Assembly: GCA_039707655.1 (NCBI GenBank)
Contig: CM077673.1
Coordinates: forward strand, 2,304,001-2,368,000
Direction of reading: 5' to 3'
DNA from: Elymus sibiricus
Lineage: Eukaryota > Streptophyta > Magnoliopsida > Poales > Poaceae
Length of the DNA stretch: 64,000 bases
How positions within the stretch are numbered: the stretch's first letter is position 1; each line of letters begins with the position of its first letter. Made by a program: the position numbers and the translations under genes. The notes under the pieces were generated by a model. That model was not told the origin of the DNA. It made no database searches and worked only from the letters and a program-made list of their open reading frames with translations. Shown in pieces: positions 10,711-22,655 of the stretch.

Positions 10711-12602
10711 TTTTGGGTCCCGGGGCGATCCAAACGTTCGGGGAACCCCGGGGTCCGCATACGGGGACCTGGCCAAAACTCGCAGATTTGGTCCATTCTT
10801 ACCAGTTTTCTATGCTATTATTCACTGGTTTTTGGTAGTTGTGGTCGTCCGAACGTTCGGGGAAGCTCGGGATGCGGTTACGGGGACCGCGCCAAAACTA
10901 ACAAATTTTGTCTGTTCCAGCCAGTTTTCTATGCTATTACTCACTGATTTTGGGTCCCGGGGTGATCCAAACGTTCGGGGAACCCCGGGGTCCGCTTACG
11001 GGGACTTCGCCAAAACTCGCAGATTTTTCCATTCTTACCAGTTTTCTGTGCTATTATTCACTGTTTTTTGGTTGTCGTGGTCGTCCAAACGTTCGGGGAA
11101 GCCCGTGGACCGGTTACGGGGACCTCGCCAAAACTCGCATATTTGGTCCATTCTTACCAGTTTTCTATGCTATTACTCATTGATTTTGGGTCCCGGGGTG
11201 ATCCAAACATTCGGGGAACCCCGCGGTCCGCTTACGGGGACTTCGACAAAACTCGTAGATTTGGTCCGTTCTTACCAGTTTTCTGTGCTATTATTCACTG
11301 TTTTTTGGTTGTCGTGGTCGTCCAAACGTTCGGGGAAGCCCGTGGACCGGTTACGGGGACCTCGCCAAAACTCGCAGGTTTGGTCCATTCTTACCAGTTT
11401 TCTGTGCTATTATTCACTGTTTTTGGTTGTCGTGGTCGTCCGAACGTTCGGGGAAGCCCGTGGACCGGTTACGGGGACCTCACCAAAACTCGCAGATTTG
11501 GTCCATTCTTACCAGTTTTCTAAGCTATTATTCACTTTTTTTGGTTGTCGTGGTCGTCCGAACGTTCGGGGAAGCCCGGGGTCCGGTTACGGGGACCTCG
11601 CAAAAACTCGAAGATTTGGTCCATTCTTACCAGTTTTCTATGCTATTACTCACTCATTTTGGGTCCCGGGGCGATCCAAACGTTCGGGGAACCCCGGGGT
11701 CCGCTTACGGGGACTTCGCCAAAACTCGCAGATTTTTCCATTCTTACCAGTTTTCTGTGCTATTATTCACTGTTTTTTGGTTGTCGTGGTCGTCCAAACG
11801 TTCGGGGAAGCCCGTGGACCGGTTACGGGGACCTCGCCAAAACTCACAGATTTGGTCCATTCGTACCTGTTTTCTATGCTATTACTCAGTGATTTTGGTT
11901 CCCGAGGCGATCCAAATGTTCGGGGAACCCCGGAGTCCGCTTACTGGGACCTCGCCAAAACTCGCAGATTTTGTCCATTCTGACCAGGTTTCTATGCTAT
12001 TATTCACTGTTTTTTTGTTGTCGTGGTCGTCCGAACATTCGGGGAAGCCCGTGGACCGGTTACGGGGACCTCGCCAAACTAGCAGATTTTGCCTGTTCTG
12101 GCCAGTTTTCTATGCTACTACTCACTAATTTTGGGTCTCGGGGCGATCCAAAAGTTCGGGAAACCCCGGGGTCTGCTTACGAGCACCTCGCCAAAACTCG
12201 CAGATTTGGTCCATTCTTACCAGTTTTCTAAGCTATTATTCACTGTTTTTTGGTGGTTGTGGTCGTCCGAACGTTTGGGGAAGCCCGAGGTCCGGTTACG
12301 GGGACCTCGCAAAAACTCGAAGATTTGGTCCATTCTTACCAATTTTCTATGCTATTACTCACTCATTTTGGGTCCCGGGGCGATCCAAATGTTCGGGGAA
12401 CCCCGGGGTCCGTTTATGGGGAGCTCGCCAAAACTCGCAGATTTTGTCCATTCTGACCAGATTTCTATGCTATCATTCACTGTTTTTCGGTAGTCGTGGT
12501 CGTCCGAACATTCGGGGAAGCCCGGGGTGCGGTTACGGGGACCTCGCCAAAACTAGCAGATTTTGTGTGTCCCGGCTAGTTTCCTATGCTATTACTCACT
12601 AA
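10711..12602 (+). repeat. 16-monomer HOR unit, second type (1,892 bp)
   Basis: Order: A1-B3-A4-B5'-A9-B10-B17-B14-[A15/A4]-B5-A6-B7-A8-B14-A15-B16. This is the front eight monomers of the B-B-B 10-mer joined to the back half of the alternating 10-mer. The join is the A monomer at 11657-11772, which has A15-like gcgatcc and A4-like gacttcgcc and cagatttttcc. It has the same monomer count as the 16-mers before 8345 but a different order. A private accgcgcc is at 10887-10893. Confidence 0.92.
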
Positions 12603-13548
12603 TTTTGGGTCCCGGGGCGATCCAAACGTTCGGGGAACCCCGGGGTCCGCATACGGGGACCTGGCCAAAACTCGCAGATTTGGTCCATTCTTACCAGTTT
12701 TCTATGCTATTATTCACTGGTTTTTGGTAGTTGTGGTCGTCCGAACGTTCGGGGAAGCTCGGGATGCGGTTACGGGGACCTCGCCAAAACTAACAAATTT
12801 TGTCTGTTCCAGCCAGTTTTCTATGCTATTACTCACTGATTTTGGGTCCCGGGGTGATCCAAACGTTCGGGGAACCCCGGGGTCCGCTTACGGGGACTTC
12901 GCCAAAACTCGCAGATTTTTCCATTCTTACCAGTTTTCTGTGCTATTATTCACTGTTTTTTGGTTGTCGTGGTCGTCCAAACGTTCGGGGAAGCCCGTGG
13001 ACCGGTTACGGGGACCTCGCCAAAACTCGCATATTTGGTCCATTCTTACCAGTTTTCTATGCTATTACTCATTGATTTTGGGTCCCGGGGTGATCCAAAC
13101 ATTCGGGGAACCCCGCGGTCCGCTTACGGGGACTTCGACAAAACTCGTAGATTTGGTCCGTTCTTACCAGTTTTCTGTGCTATTATTCACTGTTTTTTGG
13201 TTGTCGTGGTCGTCCAAACGTTCGGGGAAGCCCGTGGACCGGTTACGGGGACCTCGCCAAAACTCGCAGGTTTGGTCCATTCTTACCAGTTTTCTGTGCT
13301 ATTATTCACTGTTTTTGGTTGTCGTGGTCGTCCGAACGTTCGGGGAAGCCCGTGGACCGGTTACGGGGACCTCACCAAAACTCGCAGATTTGGTCCATTC
13401 TTACCAGTTTTCTAAGCTATTATTCACTTTTTTTGGTTGTCGTGGTCGTCCGAACGTTCGGGGAAGCCCGGGGTCCGGTTACGGGGACCTCGCAAAAACT
13501 CGAAGATTTGGTCCATTCTTACCAGTTTTCTATGCTATTACTCACTCA

Positions 13549-13664
13549 TTTTGGGTCCCGGGGCGATCCGAACGTTCGGGGAAGCCCGGGGTCCGCTTAC
13601 GGGGACTTCGCCAAAACTCGCAGATTTTTCCATTCTTACCAGTTTTCTGTGCTATTATTCACTG
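13549..13664 (+). repeat. Mosaic A-B-A monomer
   Basis: The monomer starts as class A (ttttgggtcccggggcgatcc), has class B bases at 13570 (ccgaacg) and 13584 (gaagcccgg), then returns to A4 (gtccgcttac, gacttcgcc, cagatttttcc). The matching monomer in the 16-mer at 10711 (11657-11772) has the A bases at both positions. Two nearby class-diagnostic substitutions suggest a short gene-conversion tract from a B neighbour; two independent mutations are possible but less likely. Confidence 0.7.
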
Positions 13665-13794
13665 TTTTTTGGTTGTCGTGGTCGTCCAAACGTTCGGGGA
13701 AGCCCGTGGACCGGTTACGGGGACCTCGCCAAAACTCACAGATTTGGTCCATTCTTACCTGTTTTCTATGCTATTACTCAGTGATTTTGGTTCC

Positions 13795-13912
13795 CGAGGC
13801 GATCCAAATGTTCGGGGAACCCCGGAGTCCGCTTACTGGGACCTCGCCAAAACTCGCAGATTTGGTCCATTCTTACCAGTTTTCAATGCTATTATTCAAT
13901 GGTTTTTGGTAG
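13795..13912 (+). repeat. Chimaeric monomer A6/A1
   Basis: The head (ttttggttcccgaggcgatc, ccggagtccgcttactggg) is A6. The tail (cagatttggtccattc, tcaatgctattattcaatgg) is A1. It is followed by B2, as a normal A1 would be. Copies with the same join are at 15441-15558 and 17097-17214, so it arose once and was then amplified. Confidence 0.85.
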
Positions 13913-14967
13913 TTGTGGTCGTCCGAACGTTCGGGGAAGCTCGGGATGCGGTTACGGGGACCTCGCCAAAACTAACAAATTTTGTCTGTTCCAGCCAGTT
14001 TTCTATGCTATTACTCACTGATTTTGGGTCCCGGGGTGATCCAAACGTTCGGGGAACCCCGGGGTCCGCTTACGGGGACTTCGCCAAAACTCGCAGATTT
14101 TTCCATTCTTACCAGTTTTCTGTGCTATTATTCACTGTTTTTTGGTTGTCGTGGTCGTCCAAACGTTCGGGGAAGCCCGTGGACCGGTTACGGGGACCTC
14201 GCCAAAACTCACAGATTTGGTCCATTCTTACCTGTTTTCTATGCTATTACTCAGTGATTTTGGTTCCCGAGGCGATCCAAATGTTCGGGGAACCCCGGAG
14301 TCCGCTTACTGGGACCTCGCCAAAACTCGCAGATTTTGTCCATTCTGACCAGATTTCTATGCTATTATTCACTGTTTTTTTGTTGTCGTGGTCGTCCGAA
14401 CATTCGGGGAAGCCCGTGGACCGGTTACGGGGACCTCGCCAAACTAGCAGATTTTGCCTGTTCTGGCCAGTTTTCTATGCTACTACTCACTAATTTTGGG
14501 TCTCGGGGCGATCCAAAAGTTCGGGAAACCCCGGGGTCTGCTTACGAGCACCTCGCCAAAACTCGCAGATTTGGTCCATTCTTACCAGTTTTCTAAGCTA
14601 TTATTCACTGTTTTTTGGTGGTTGTGGTCGTCCGAACGTTTGGGGAAGCCCGAGGTCCGGTTACGGGGACCTCGCAAAAACTCGAAGATTTGGTCCATTC
14701 TTACCAATTTTCTATGCTATTACTCACTCATTTTGGGTCCCGGGGCGATCCAAATGTTCGGGGAACCCCGGGGTCCGCTTATGGGGAGCTCGCCAAAACT
14801 CGCAGATTTTGTCCATTCTGACCAGATTTCTATGCTATCATTCACTGTTTTTCGGTAGTCGTGGTCGTCCGAACATTCGGGGAAGCCCGGGGTGCGGTTA
14901 CGGGGACCTCGCCAAAACTAGCAGATTTTGTGTGTCCCGGCTAGTTTCCTATGCTATTACTCACTAA

Positions 14968-16623
14968 TTTTGGGTCCCAGGGCGATCCAAACGTTCGGGG
15001 AACCCCGGGGTCCGCATACGGGGACCTGGCCAAAACTCGCAGATTTGGTCCATTCTTACCAGTTTTCTATGCTATTATTCACTGGTTTTTGGTAGTTGTG
15101 GTCGTCCGAACGTTCGGGGAAGCTCGGGATGCGGTTACGGGGACCTCGCCAAAACTAACAAATTTTGTCTGTTCCAGCCAGTTTTCTATGCTATTACTTA
15201 CTGATTTTGGGTCCCGGGGTGATCCAAACGTTCGGGGAACCCCGGGGTCCGCTTACGGGGACTTCGCCAAAACTCGCAGATTTTTCCATTCTTACCAGTT
15301 TTCTGTGCTATTATTCACTGTTTTTTGGTTGTCGTGGTCGTCCAAACGTTCGGGGAAGCCCGTGGACCGGTTACGGGGACCTCGCCAAAACTCACAGATT
15401 TGGTCCATTCTTACCTGTTTTCTATGCTATTACTCAGTGATTTTGGTTCCCGAGGCGATCCAAATGTTCGGGGAACCCCGGAGTCCGCTTACTGGGACCT
15501 CGCCAAAACTCGCAGATTTGGTCCATTCTTACCAGTTTTCAATGCTATTATTCAATGGTTTTTGGTAGTTGTGGTCGTCCGAACGTTCGGGGAAGCTCGG
15601 GATGCGGTTACGGGGACCTCGCCAAAACTAACAAATTTTGTCTGTTCCAGCCAGTTTTCTATGCTATTACTCACTGATTTTGGGTCCCGGGGTGATCCAA
15701 ACGTTCGGGGAACCCCGGGGTCCGCTTACGGGGACTTCGCCAAAACTCGCAGATTTTTCCATTCTTACCAGTTTTCTGTGCTATTATTCACTGTTTTTTG
15801 GTTGTCGTGGTCGTCCAAACGTTCGGGGAAGCCCGTGGACCGGTTACGGGGACCTCGCCAAAACTCACAGATTTGGTCCATTCTTACCTGTTTTCTATGC
15901 TATTACTCAGTGATTTTGGTTCCCGAGGCGATCCAAATGTTCGGGGAACCCCGGAGTCCGCTTACTGGGACCTCGCCAAAACTCGCAGATTTTGTCCATT
16001 CTGACCAGATTTCTATGCTATTATTCACTGTTTTTTTGTTGTCGTGGTCGTCCGAACATTCGGGGAAGCCCGTGGACCGGTTACGGGGACCTCGCCAAAC
16101 TAGCAGATTTTGCCTGTTCTGGCCAGTTTTCTATGCTACTACTCACTAATTTTGGGTCTCGGGGCGATCCAAAAGTTCGGGAAACCCCGGGGTCTGCTTA
16201 CGAGCACCTCGCCAAAACTCGCAGATTTGGTCCATTCTTACCAGTTTTCTAAGCTATTATTCACTGTTTTTTGGTGGTTGTGGTCGTCCGAACGTTTGGG
16301 GAAGCCCGAGGTCCGGTTACGGGGACCTCGCAAAAACTCGAAGATTTGGTCCATTCTTACCAATTTTCTATGCTATTACTCACTCATTTTGGGTCCCGGG
16401 GCGATCCAAATGTTCGGGGAACCCCGGGGTCCGCTTATGGGGAGCTCGCCAAAACTCGCAGATTTTGTCCATTCTGACCAGATTTCTATGCTATCATTCA
16501 CTGTTTTTCGGTAGTCGTGGTCGTCCGAACATTCGGGGAAGCCCGGGGTGCGGTTACGGGGACCTCGCCAAAACTAGCAGATTTTGTGTGTCCCGGCTAG
16601 TTTCCTATGCTATTACTCACTAA
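14968..16623 (+). repeat. 14-monomer HOR unit (1,656 bp), copy 1
   Basis: Order: A1-B3-A4-B5-[A6/A1]-B2-A4-B5-A6-B7-A8-B14-A15-B16. It is the back part of the 20-mer with a new A1-B3-A4-B5 start. Private variants are gggtcccagggcg in A1 and tgctattacttactga in B3. The tcccagggc variant is shared with the units at 16624 and 18280 and marks these three as recent relatives. Confidence 0.92.
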
Positions 16624-18279
16624 TTTTGGGTCCCAGGGCGATCCAAACGTTCGGGGAACCCCGGGGTCCGCATACGGGGACCTGGCCAAAACTCGCAGAT
16701 TTGGTCCATTCTTACCAGTTTTCTATGCTATTATTCACTGGTTTTTGGTAGTTGTGGTCGTCCGAACGTTCGGGGAAGCTCGGGATGCGGTTACGGGGAC
16801 CTCGCCAAAACTAACAAATTTTGTCTGTTCCAGCCAGTTTTCTATGCTATTACTTACTGATTTTGGGTCCCGGGGTGATCCAAACGTTCGGGGAACCCCG
16901 GGGTCCGCTTACGGGGACTTCGCCAAAACTCGCAGATTTTTCCATTCTTACCAGTTTTCTGTGCTATTATTCACTGTTTTTTGGTTGTCGTGGTCGTCCA
17001 AACGTTCGGGGAAGCCCGTGGACCGGTTACGGGGACCTCGCCAAAACTCACAGATTTGGTCCATTCTTACCTGTTTTCTATGCTATTACTCAGTGATTTT
17101 GGTTCCCGAGGCGATCCAAATGTTCGGGGAACCCCGGAGTCCGCTTACTGGGACCTCGCCAAAACTCGCAGATTTGGTCCATTCTTACCAGTTTTCAATG
17201 CTATTATTCAATGGTTTTTGGTAGTTGTGGTCGTCCGAACGTTCGGGGAAGCTCGGGATGCGGTTACGGGGACCTCGCCAAAACTAACAAATTTTGTCTG
17301 TTCCAGCCAGTTTTCTATGCTATTACTCACTGATTTTGGGTCCCGGGGTGATCCAAACGTTCGGGGAACCCCGGGGTCCGCTTACGGGGACTTCGCCAAA
17401 ACTCGCAGATTTTTCCATTCTTACCAGTTTTCTGTGCTATTATTCACTGTTTTTTGGTTGTCGTGGTCGTCCAAACGTTCGGGGAAGCCCGTGGACCGGT
17501 TACGGGGACCTCGCCAAAACTCACAGATTTGGTCCATTCTTACCTGTTTTCTATGCTATTACTCAGTGATTTTGGTTCCCGAGGCGATCCAAATGTTCGG
17601 GGAACCCCGGAGTCCGCTTACTGGGACCTCGCCAAAACTCGCAGATTTTGTCCATTCTGACCAGATTTCTATGCTATTATTCACTGTTTTTTTGTTGTCG
17701 TGGTCGTCCGAACATTCGGGGAAGCCCGTGGACCGGTTACGGGGACCTCGCCAAACTAGCAGATTTTGCCTGTTCTGGCCAGTTTTCTATGCTACTACTC
17801 ACTAATTTTGGGTCTCGGGGCGATCCAAAAGTTCGGGAAACCCCGGGGTCTGCTTACGAGCACCTCGCCAAAACTCGCAGATTTGGTCCATTCTTACCAG
17901 TTTTCTAAGCTATTATTCACTGTTTTTTGGTGGTTGTGGTCGTCCGAACGTTTGGGGAAGCCCGAGGTCCGGTTACGGGGACCTCGCAAAAACTCGAAGA
18001 TTTGGTCCATTCTTACCAATTTTCTATGCTATTACTCACTCATTTTGGGTCCCGGGGCGATCCAAATGTTCGGGGAACCCCGGGGTCCGCTTATGGGGAG
18101 CTCGCCAAAACTCGCAGATTTTGTCCATTCTGACCAGATTTCTATGCTATCATTCACTGTTTTTCGGTAGTCGTGGTCGTCCGAACATTCGGGGAAGCCC
18201 GGGGTGCGGTTACGGGGACCTCGCCAAAACTAGCAGATTTTGTGTGTCCCGGCTAGTTTCCTATGCTATTACTCACTAA
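16624..18279 (+). repeat. 14-monomer HOR unit (1,656 bp), copy 2
   Basis: Tandem duplicate of 14968-16623, with the same order and the same private tcccagggc and cttactga variants. I saw no difference on reading the two side by side, so this is among the youngest duplications in the window. Confidence 0.92.
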
Positions 18280-20053
18280 TTTTGGGTCCCAGGGCGATCC
18301 AAACGTTCGGGGAACCCCGGGGTCCGCATACGGGGACCTGGCCAAAACTCGCAGATTTGGTCCATTCTTACCAGTTTTCTATGCTATTATTCACTGGTTT
18401 TTGGTAGTTGTGGTCGTCCGAACGTTCGGGGAAGCTCGGGATGCGGTTACGGGGACCTCGCCAAAACTAACAAATTTTGTCTGTTCCAGCCAGTTTTCTA
18501 TGCTATTACTCACTGATTTTGGGTCCCGGGGTGATCCAAACGTTCGGGGAACCCCGGGGTCCGCTTACGGGGACTTCGCCAAAACTCGCAGATTTTTCCA
18601 TTCTTACCAGTTTTCTGTGCTATTATTCACTGTTTTTTGGTTGTCGTGGTCGTCCAAACGTTCGGGGAAGCCCGTGGACCGGTTACGGGGACCTCGCCAA
18701 AACTCGCATATTTGGTCCATTCTTACCAGTTTTCTATGCTATTACTCATTGATTTTGGGTCCCGGGGTGATCCAAACATTCGGGGAACCCCGCGGTCCGC
18801 TTATGGGGACTTCGACAAAACTCGTAGATTTGGTCCGTTCTTACCAGTTTTCTGTGCTATTATTCACTGTTTTTTGGTTGTCGTGGTCGTCCAAACGTTC
18901 GGGGAAGCCCGTGGACCGGTTACGGGGACCTTGCCAAAACTCGCAGGTTTGGTCCATTCTTACCAGTTTTCTGTGCTATTATTCACTGTTTTTGGTTGTC
19001 GTGGTCGTCCGAACGTTCGGGGAAGCCCGTGGACCGGTTACGGGGACCTCACCAAAACTCGCAGATTTGGTCCATTCTTACCAGTTTTCTAAGCTATTAT
19101 TCACTTTTTTTGGTTGTCGTGGTCGTCCGAACGTTCGGGGAAGCCCGGGGTCCGCTTACGGGGACTTCGCCAAAACTCGCAGATTTTTCCATTCTTACCA
19201 GTTTTCTGTGCTATTATTCACTGTTTTTTGGTTGTCGTGGTCGTCCAAACGTTCGGGGAAGCCCGTGGACCGGTTACGGGGACCTCGCCAAAACTCACAG
19301 ATTTGGTCCATTCTTACCTGTTTTCTATGCTATTACTCAGTGATTTTGGTTCCCGAGGCGATCCAAATGTTCGGGGAACCCCGGAGTCCGCTTACTGGGA
19401 CCTCGCCAAAACTCGCAGATTTTGTCCATTCTGACCAGATTTCTATGCTATTATTCACTGTTTTTTTGTTGTCGTGGTCGTCCGAACATTCGGGGAAGCC
19501 CGTGGACCGGTTACGGGGACCTCGCCAAACTAGCAGATTTTGCCTGTTCTGGCCAGTTTTCTATGCTACTACTCACTAATTTTGGGTCTCGGGGCGATCC
19601 AAAAGTTCGGGAAACCCCGGGGTCTGCTTACGAGCACCTCGCCAAAACTCGCAGATTTGGTCCATTCTTACCAGTTTTCTAAGCTATTATTCACTGTTTT
19701 TTGGTGGTTGTGGTCGTCCGAACGTTCGGGGAAGCCCGGGGTCCGGTTACGGGGACCTCGCAAAAACTCGAAGATTTGGTCCATTCTTACCAATTTTCTA
19801 TGCTATTACTCACTCATTTTGGGTCCCGGGGCGATCCAAATGTTCGGGGAACCCCGGGGTCCGCTTATGGGGAGCTCGCCAAAACTCGCAGATTTTGTCC
19901 ATTCTGACCAGATTTCTATGCTATCATTCACTGTTTTTCGGTAGTCGTGGTCGTCCGAACATTCGGGGAAGCCCGGGGTGCGGTTACGGGGACCTCGCCA
20001 AAACTAGCAGATTTTGTGTGTCCCGGCTAGTTTCCTATGCTATTACTCACTAA
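18280..20053 (+). repeat. 15-monomer HOR unit with class-switch monomer (1,774 bp)
   Basis: Order: A1-B3-A4-B5'-A9-B10-B17-[B14/A4]-B5-A6-B7-A8-B14-A15-B16. It equals the 16-mer at 10711 with B14 and the following A monomer fused into one. It keeps the tcccagggc A1 of the two preceding 14-mers, so its front and back come from different sources. Private bases include gcttatgggg in A9 (near 18799) and accttgcc in B10 (near 18928). Confidence 0.92.
19105..19223 (+). repeat. Class-switch chimaeric monomer B14/A4
   Basis: The head is class B (ggttgtcgtggtcgtccgaac, gaagcccgg) and the tail is class A4 (gtccgcttac, gacttcgcc, cagatttttcc). The switch falls between 19145 and 19154, in the cccggggtccg stretch common to B14 and A4. 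It is the clearest case in the window of recombination between the two monomer classes, and it deletes about one monomer. Confidence 0.85.
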
Positions 20054-22655
20054 TTTTGGGTCCCGGGGCGATCCAAACGTTCGGGGAACCCCGGGGTCCG
20101 CATACGGGGACCTGGCCAAAACTCGCAGATTTGGTCCATTCTTACCAGTTTTCTATGCTATTATTCACTGTTTTTCGGTTGTCGTGGTCGTCCGAACATT
20201 CGGGGAAGCCCGGGGTGCGGTTACGGGGACCTCGCCAAAACTAACAAATTTTGTCTGTTCCAGCCAGTTTTCTATGCTATTACTCACTGATTTTGGGTCC
20301 CGGCGTGATCCAAACGTTCGGGGAACCCCGGGGTCCGCTTACGGGGACTTCGCCAAAACTCGCAGATTTTTCCATTCTTACCAGTTTTCTGTACTATTAT
20401 TCACTGTTTTTTGGTTGTCGTGGTCGTCCAAACGTTCGGGGAAGCCCGTGGACCGGTTACGGGGACCTCGCCAAAACTCACAGATTCGGTCCATTCTTAC
20501 CTGTTTTCTATGCTATTACTCAGTGATTTTGGTTCCCGGGGCGATCCAAATGTTCGGCGAACCCCGGAGTCCGCTTACTGGGACCTCGCCAAAACTCGCA
20601 GATTTTGTCCATTCTGACCAGATTTCTATGCTATTATTCACTGTTTTTTTGTTGTCGTGGTCGTCCGAACATTCGGGGAATCCCGTGGACCGGTTACAGG
20701 GACCTCGCCAAAACTAGCAGATTTTGCCTGTTCCGGCCAGTTTTCTATGCTACTACTCACAAATTTTGGGTCTGGGGGCGATCCAAACGTTCGGGGAACC
20801 CCGGGGTCCGCTTACGGGCACCTCGCCAAAACTCGCAGATTTGGTCCATTCTGACCAGTTTTCTATGCTATTATTCACTGTTTTTGGTTGTCGTGGTCGT
20901 CCGAACGTTCGGGGAAGCCCGTGGACCGGTTACGGGGACCTCACCAAAACTCGCAGATTTGGTCCATTCTTACCAGTTTTCTAATCTATTATTCACTTTT
21001 TTTGGTTGTCGTGGTCGTCCGAACGTTCGGGGAAGCCCGGGGTCCGGTTACGGGGACCGCGCAAAAACTCAAAGATTTGGTCCATTCTTACCAGTTTTCT
21101 ATGCTATTACTCACTCATTTTGGGTCCCGGGGCGATCCAAATGTTCGGGGAACCCCGGGGTCCGCTTATGGGGAGCTCGCCAAAACTCGCAGATTTTGTC
21201 CATTCTGACCAGATTTCTATGCTATCATTCACTGTTTTTCGGTAGTCGTGGTCGTCCGAACATTCGGGGAAGCCCGGGGTGCGGTTACGGGGACCTCGCC
21301 AAAACTAGCAGATTTTGTGTGTCCCGGCTAGTTTCCTATGCTATTACTCACTAATTTTGGGTCCCGGGGCGATCCAAACGTTCGGGGAACCCCGGGGTCC
21401 GCATACGGGGACCTGGCCAAAACTCGCAGATTTGGTCCATTCTTACCAGTTTTCTATGCTATTATTCACTGTTTTTCGGTTGTCGTGGTCGTCCGAACAT
21501 TCGGGGAAGCCCGGGGTGCGGTTACGGGGACCTCGCCAAAACTAACAAATTTTGTCTGTTCCAGCCAGTTTTCTATGCTATTACTCACTGATTTTGGGTC
21601 CCGGCGTGATCCAAACGTTCGGGGAACCCCGGGGTCCGCTTACGGGGACTTCGCCAAAACTCGCAGATTTTTCCATTCTTACCAGTTTTCTGTGCTATTA
21701 TTCACTGTTTTTTGGTTGTCGTGGTCGTCCAAACGTTCGGGGAAGCCCGTGGACCGGTTACGGGGACCTCGCCAAAACTCACAGATTCGGTCCATTCTTA
21801 CCTGTTTTCTATGCTATTACTCAGTGATTTTGGTTCCCGGGGCGATCCAAATGTTCGGCGAACCCCGGAGTCCGCTTACTGGGACCTCGCCAAAACTCGC
21901 AGATTTTGTCCATTCTGACCAGATTTCTATGCTATTATTCACTGTTTTTTTGTTGTCGTGGTCGTCCGAACATTCGGGGAATCCCGTGGACCGGTTACAG
22001 GGACCTCGCCAAAACTAGCAGATTTTGCCTGTTCCGGCCAGTTTTCTATGCTACTACTCACAAATTTTGGGTCTGGGGGCGATCCAAACGTTCGGGGAAC
22101 CCCGGGGTCCGCTTACGGGCACCTCGCCAAAACTCGCAGATTTGGTCCATTCTGACCAGTTTTCTATGCTATTATTCACTGTTTTTGGTTGTCGTGGTCG
22201 TCCGAACGTTCGGGGAAGCCCGTGGACCGGTTACGGGGACCTCACCAAAACTCGCAGATTTGGTCCATTCTTACCAGTTTTCTAATCTATTATTCACTTT
22301 TTTTGGTTGTCGTGGTCGTCCGAACGTTCGGGGAAGCCCGGGGTCCGGTTACGGGGACCGCGCAAAAACTCAAAGATTTGGTCCATTCTTACCAGTTTTC
22401 TATGCTATTACTCACTCATTTTGGGTCCCGGGGCGATCCAAATGTTCGGGGAACCCCGGGGTCCGCTTATGGGGAGCTCGCCAAAACTCGCAGATTTTGT
22501 CCATTCTGACCAGATTTCTATGCTATCATTCACTGTTTTTCGGTAGTCGTGGTCGTCCGAACATTCGGGGAAGCCCGGGGTGCGGTTACGGGGACCTCGC
22601 CAAAACTAGCAGATTTTGTGTGTCCCGGCTAGTTTCCTATGCTATTACTCACTAA
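20054..22655 (+). repeat. Two tandem 11-monomer HOR units (1,301 bp each)
   Basis: Copies are 20054-21354 and 21355-22655. Order: A1-B-A4-B5-A6-B7-A8-B17-B14-A15-B16, five A and six B, with a B-B junction before B14. The second monomer is unusual: a B16-like head (ttttcggttgtcg, gaacattcgg, gcccggggtgcgg) with a B3 tail (aacaaattttgtc). Diagnostic bases are cccggcgtgatcc in A4, cacagattcgg in B5, ttcggcgaacc in A6, gaatcccgtgg and gttacaggg in B7, gtctgggggcg in A8, ttctaatct in B17 and gaccgcgcaaaaactcaaag in B14. The same unit recurs at 41222, 47718, 52213, 55288, 58363 and 61438. Copy 1 has ctgtactatt at 20389-20398 where the others have ctgtgctatt. Confidence 0.94.

Larger units (their letters stand above)
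12603..14967 (+). repeat. 20-monomer HOR unit (2,365 bp), longest in the window
   Basis: Order: A1-B3-A4-B5'-A9-B10-B17-B14-[mosaic A]-B5-[A6/A1]-B2-A4-B5-A6-B7-A8-B14-A15-B16. The last ten positions repeat the alternating 10-mer, except that its A1 is replaced by an A6/A1 chimaera (13795-13912) and no B16 marker precedes it. The unit is thus two shorter units fused by recombination between A6 and A1, with the boundary marker erased. The 635-codon forward open frame at 12586-14493 is a by-product of this fusion. Confidence 0.92.

Noticed and set aside
12586..14493. 635-codon forward open reading frame, and about 250 other forward open frames, as repeat-protein genes
   Set aside because: They all lie in the satellite, overlap in three frames, begin at the same tail ATG, and encode the same DNA read in shifting frames. 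None has a plausible domain, signal or codon pattern, and their ends move with monomer variants. No reverse-strand frame of comparable length exists.
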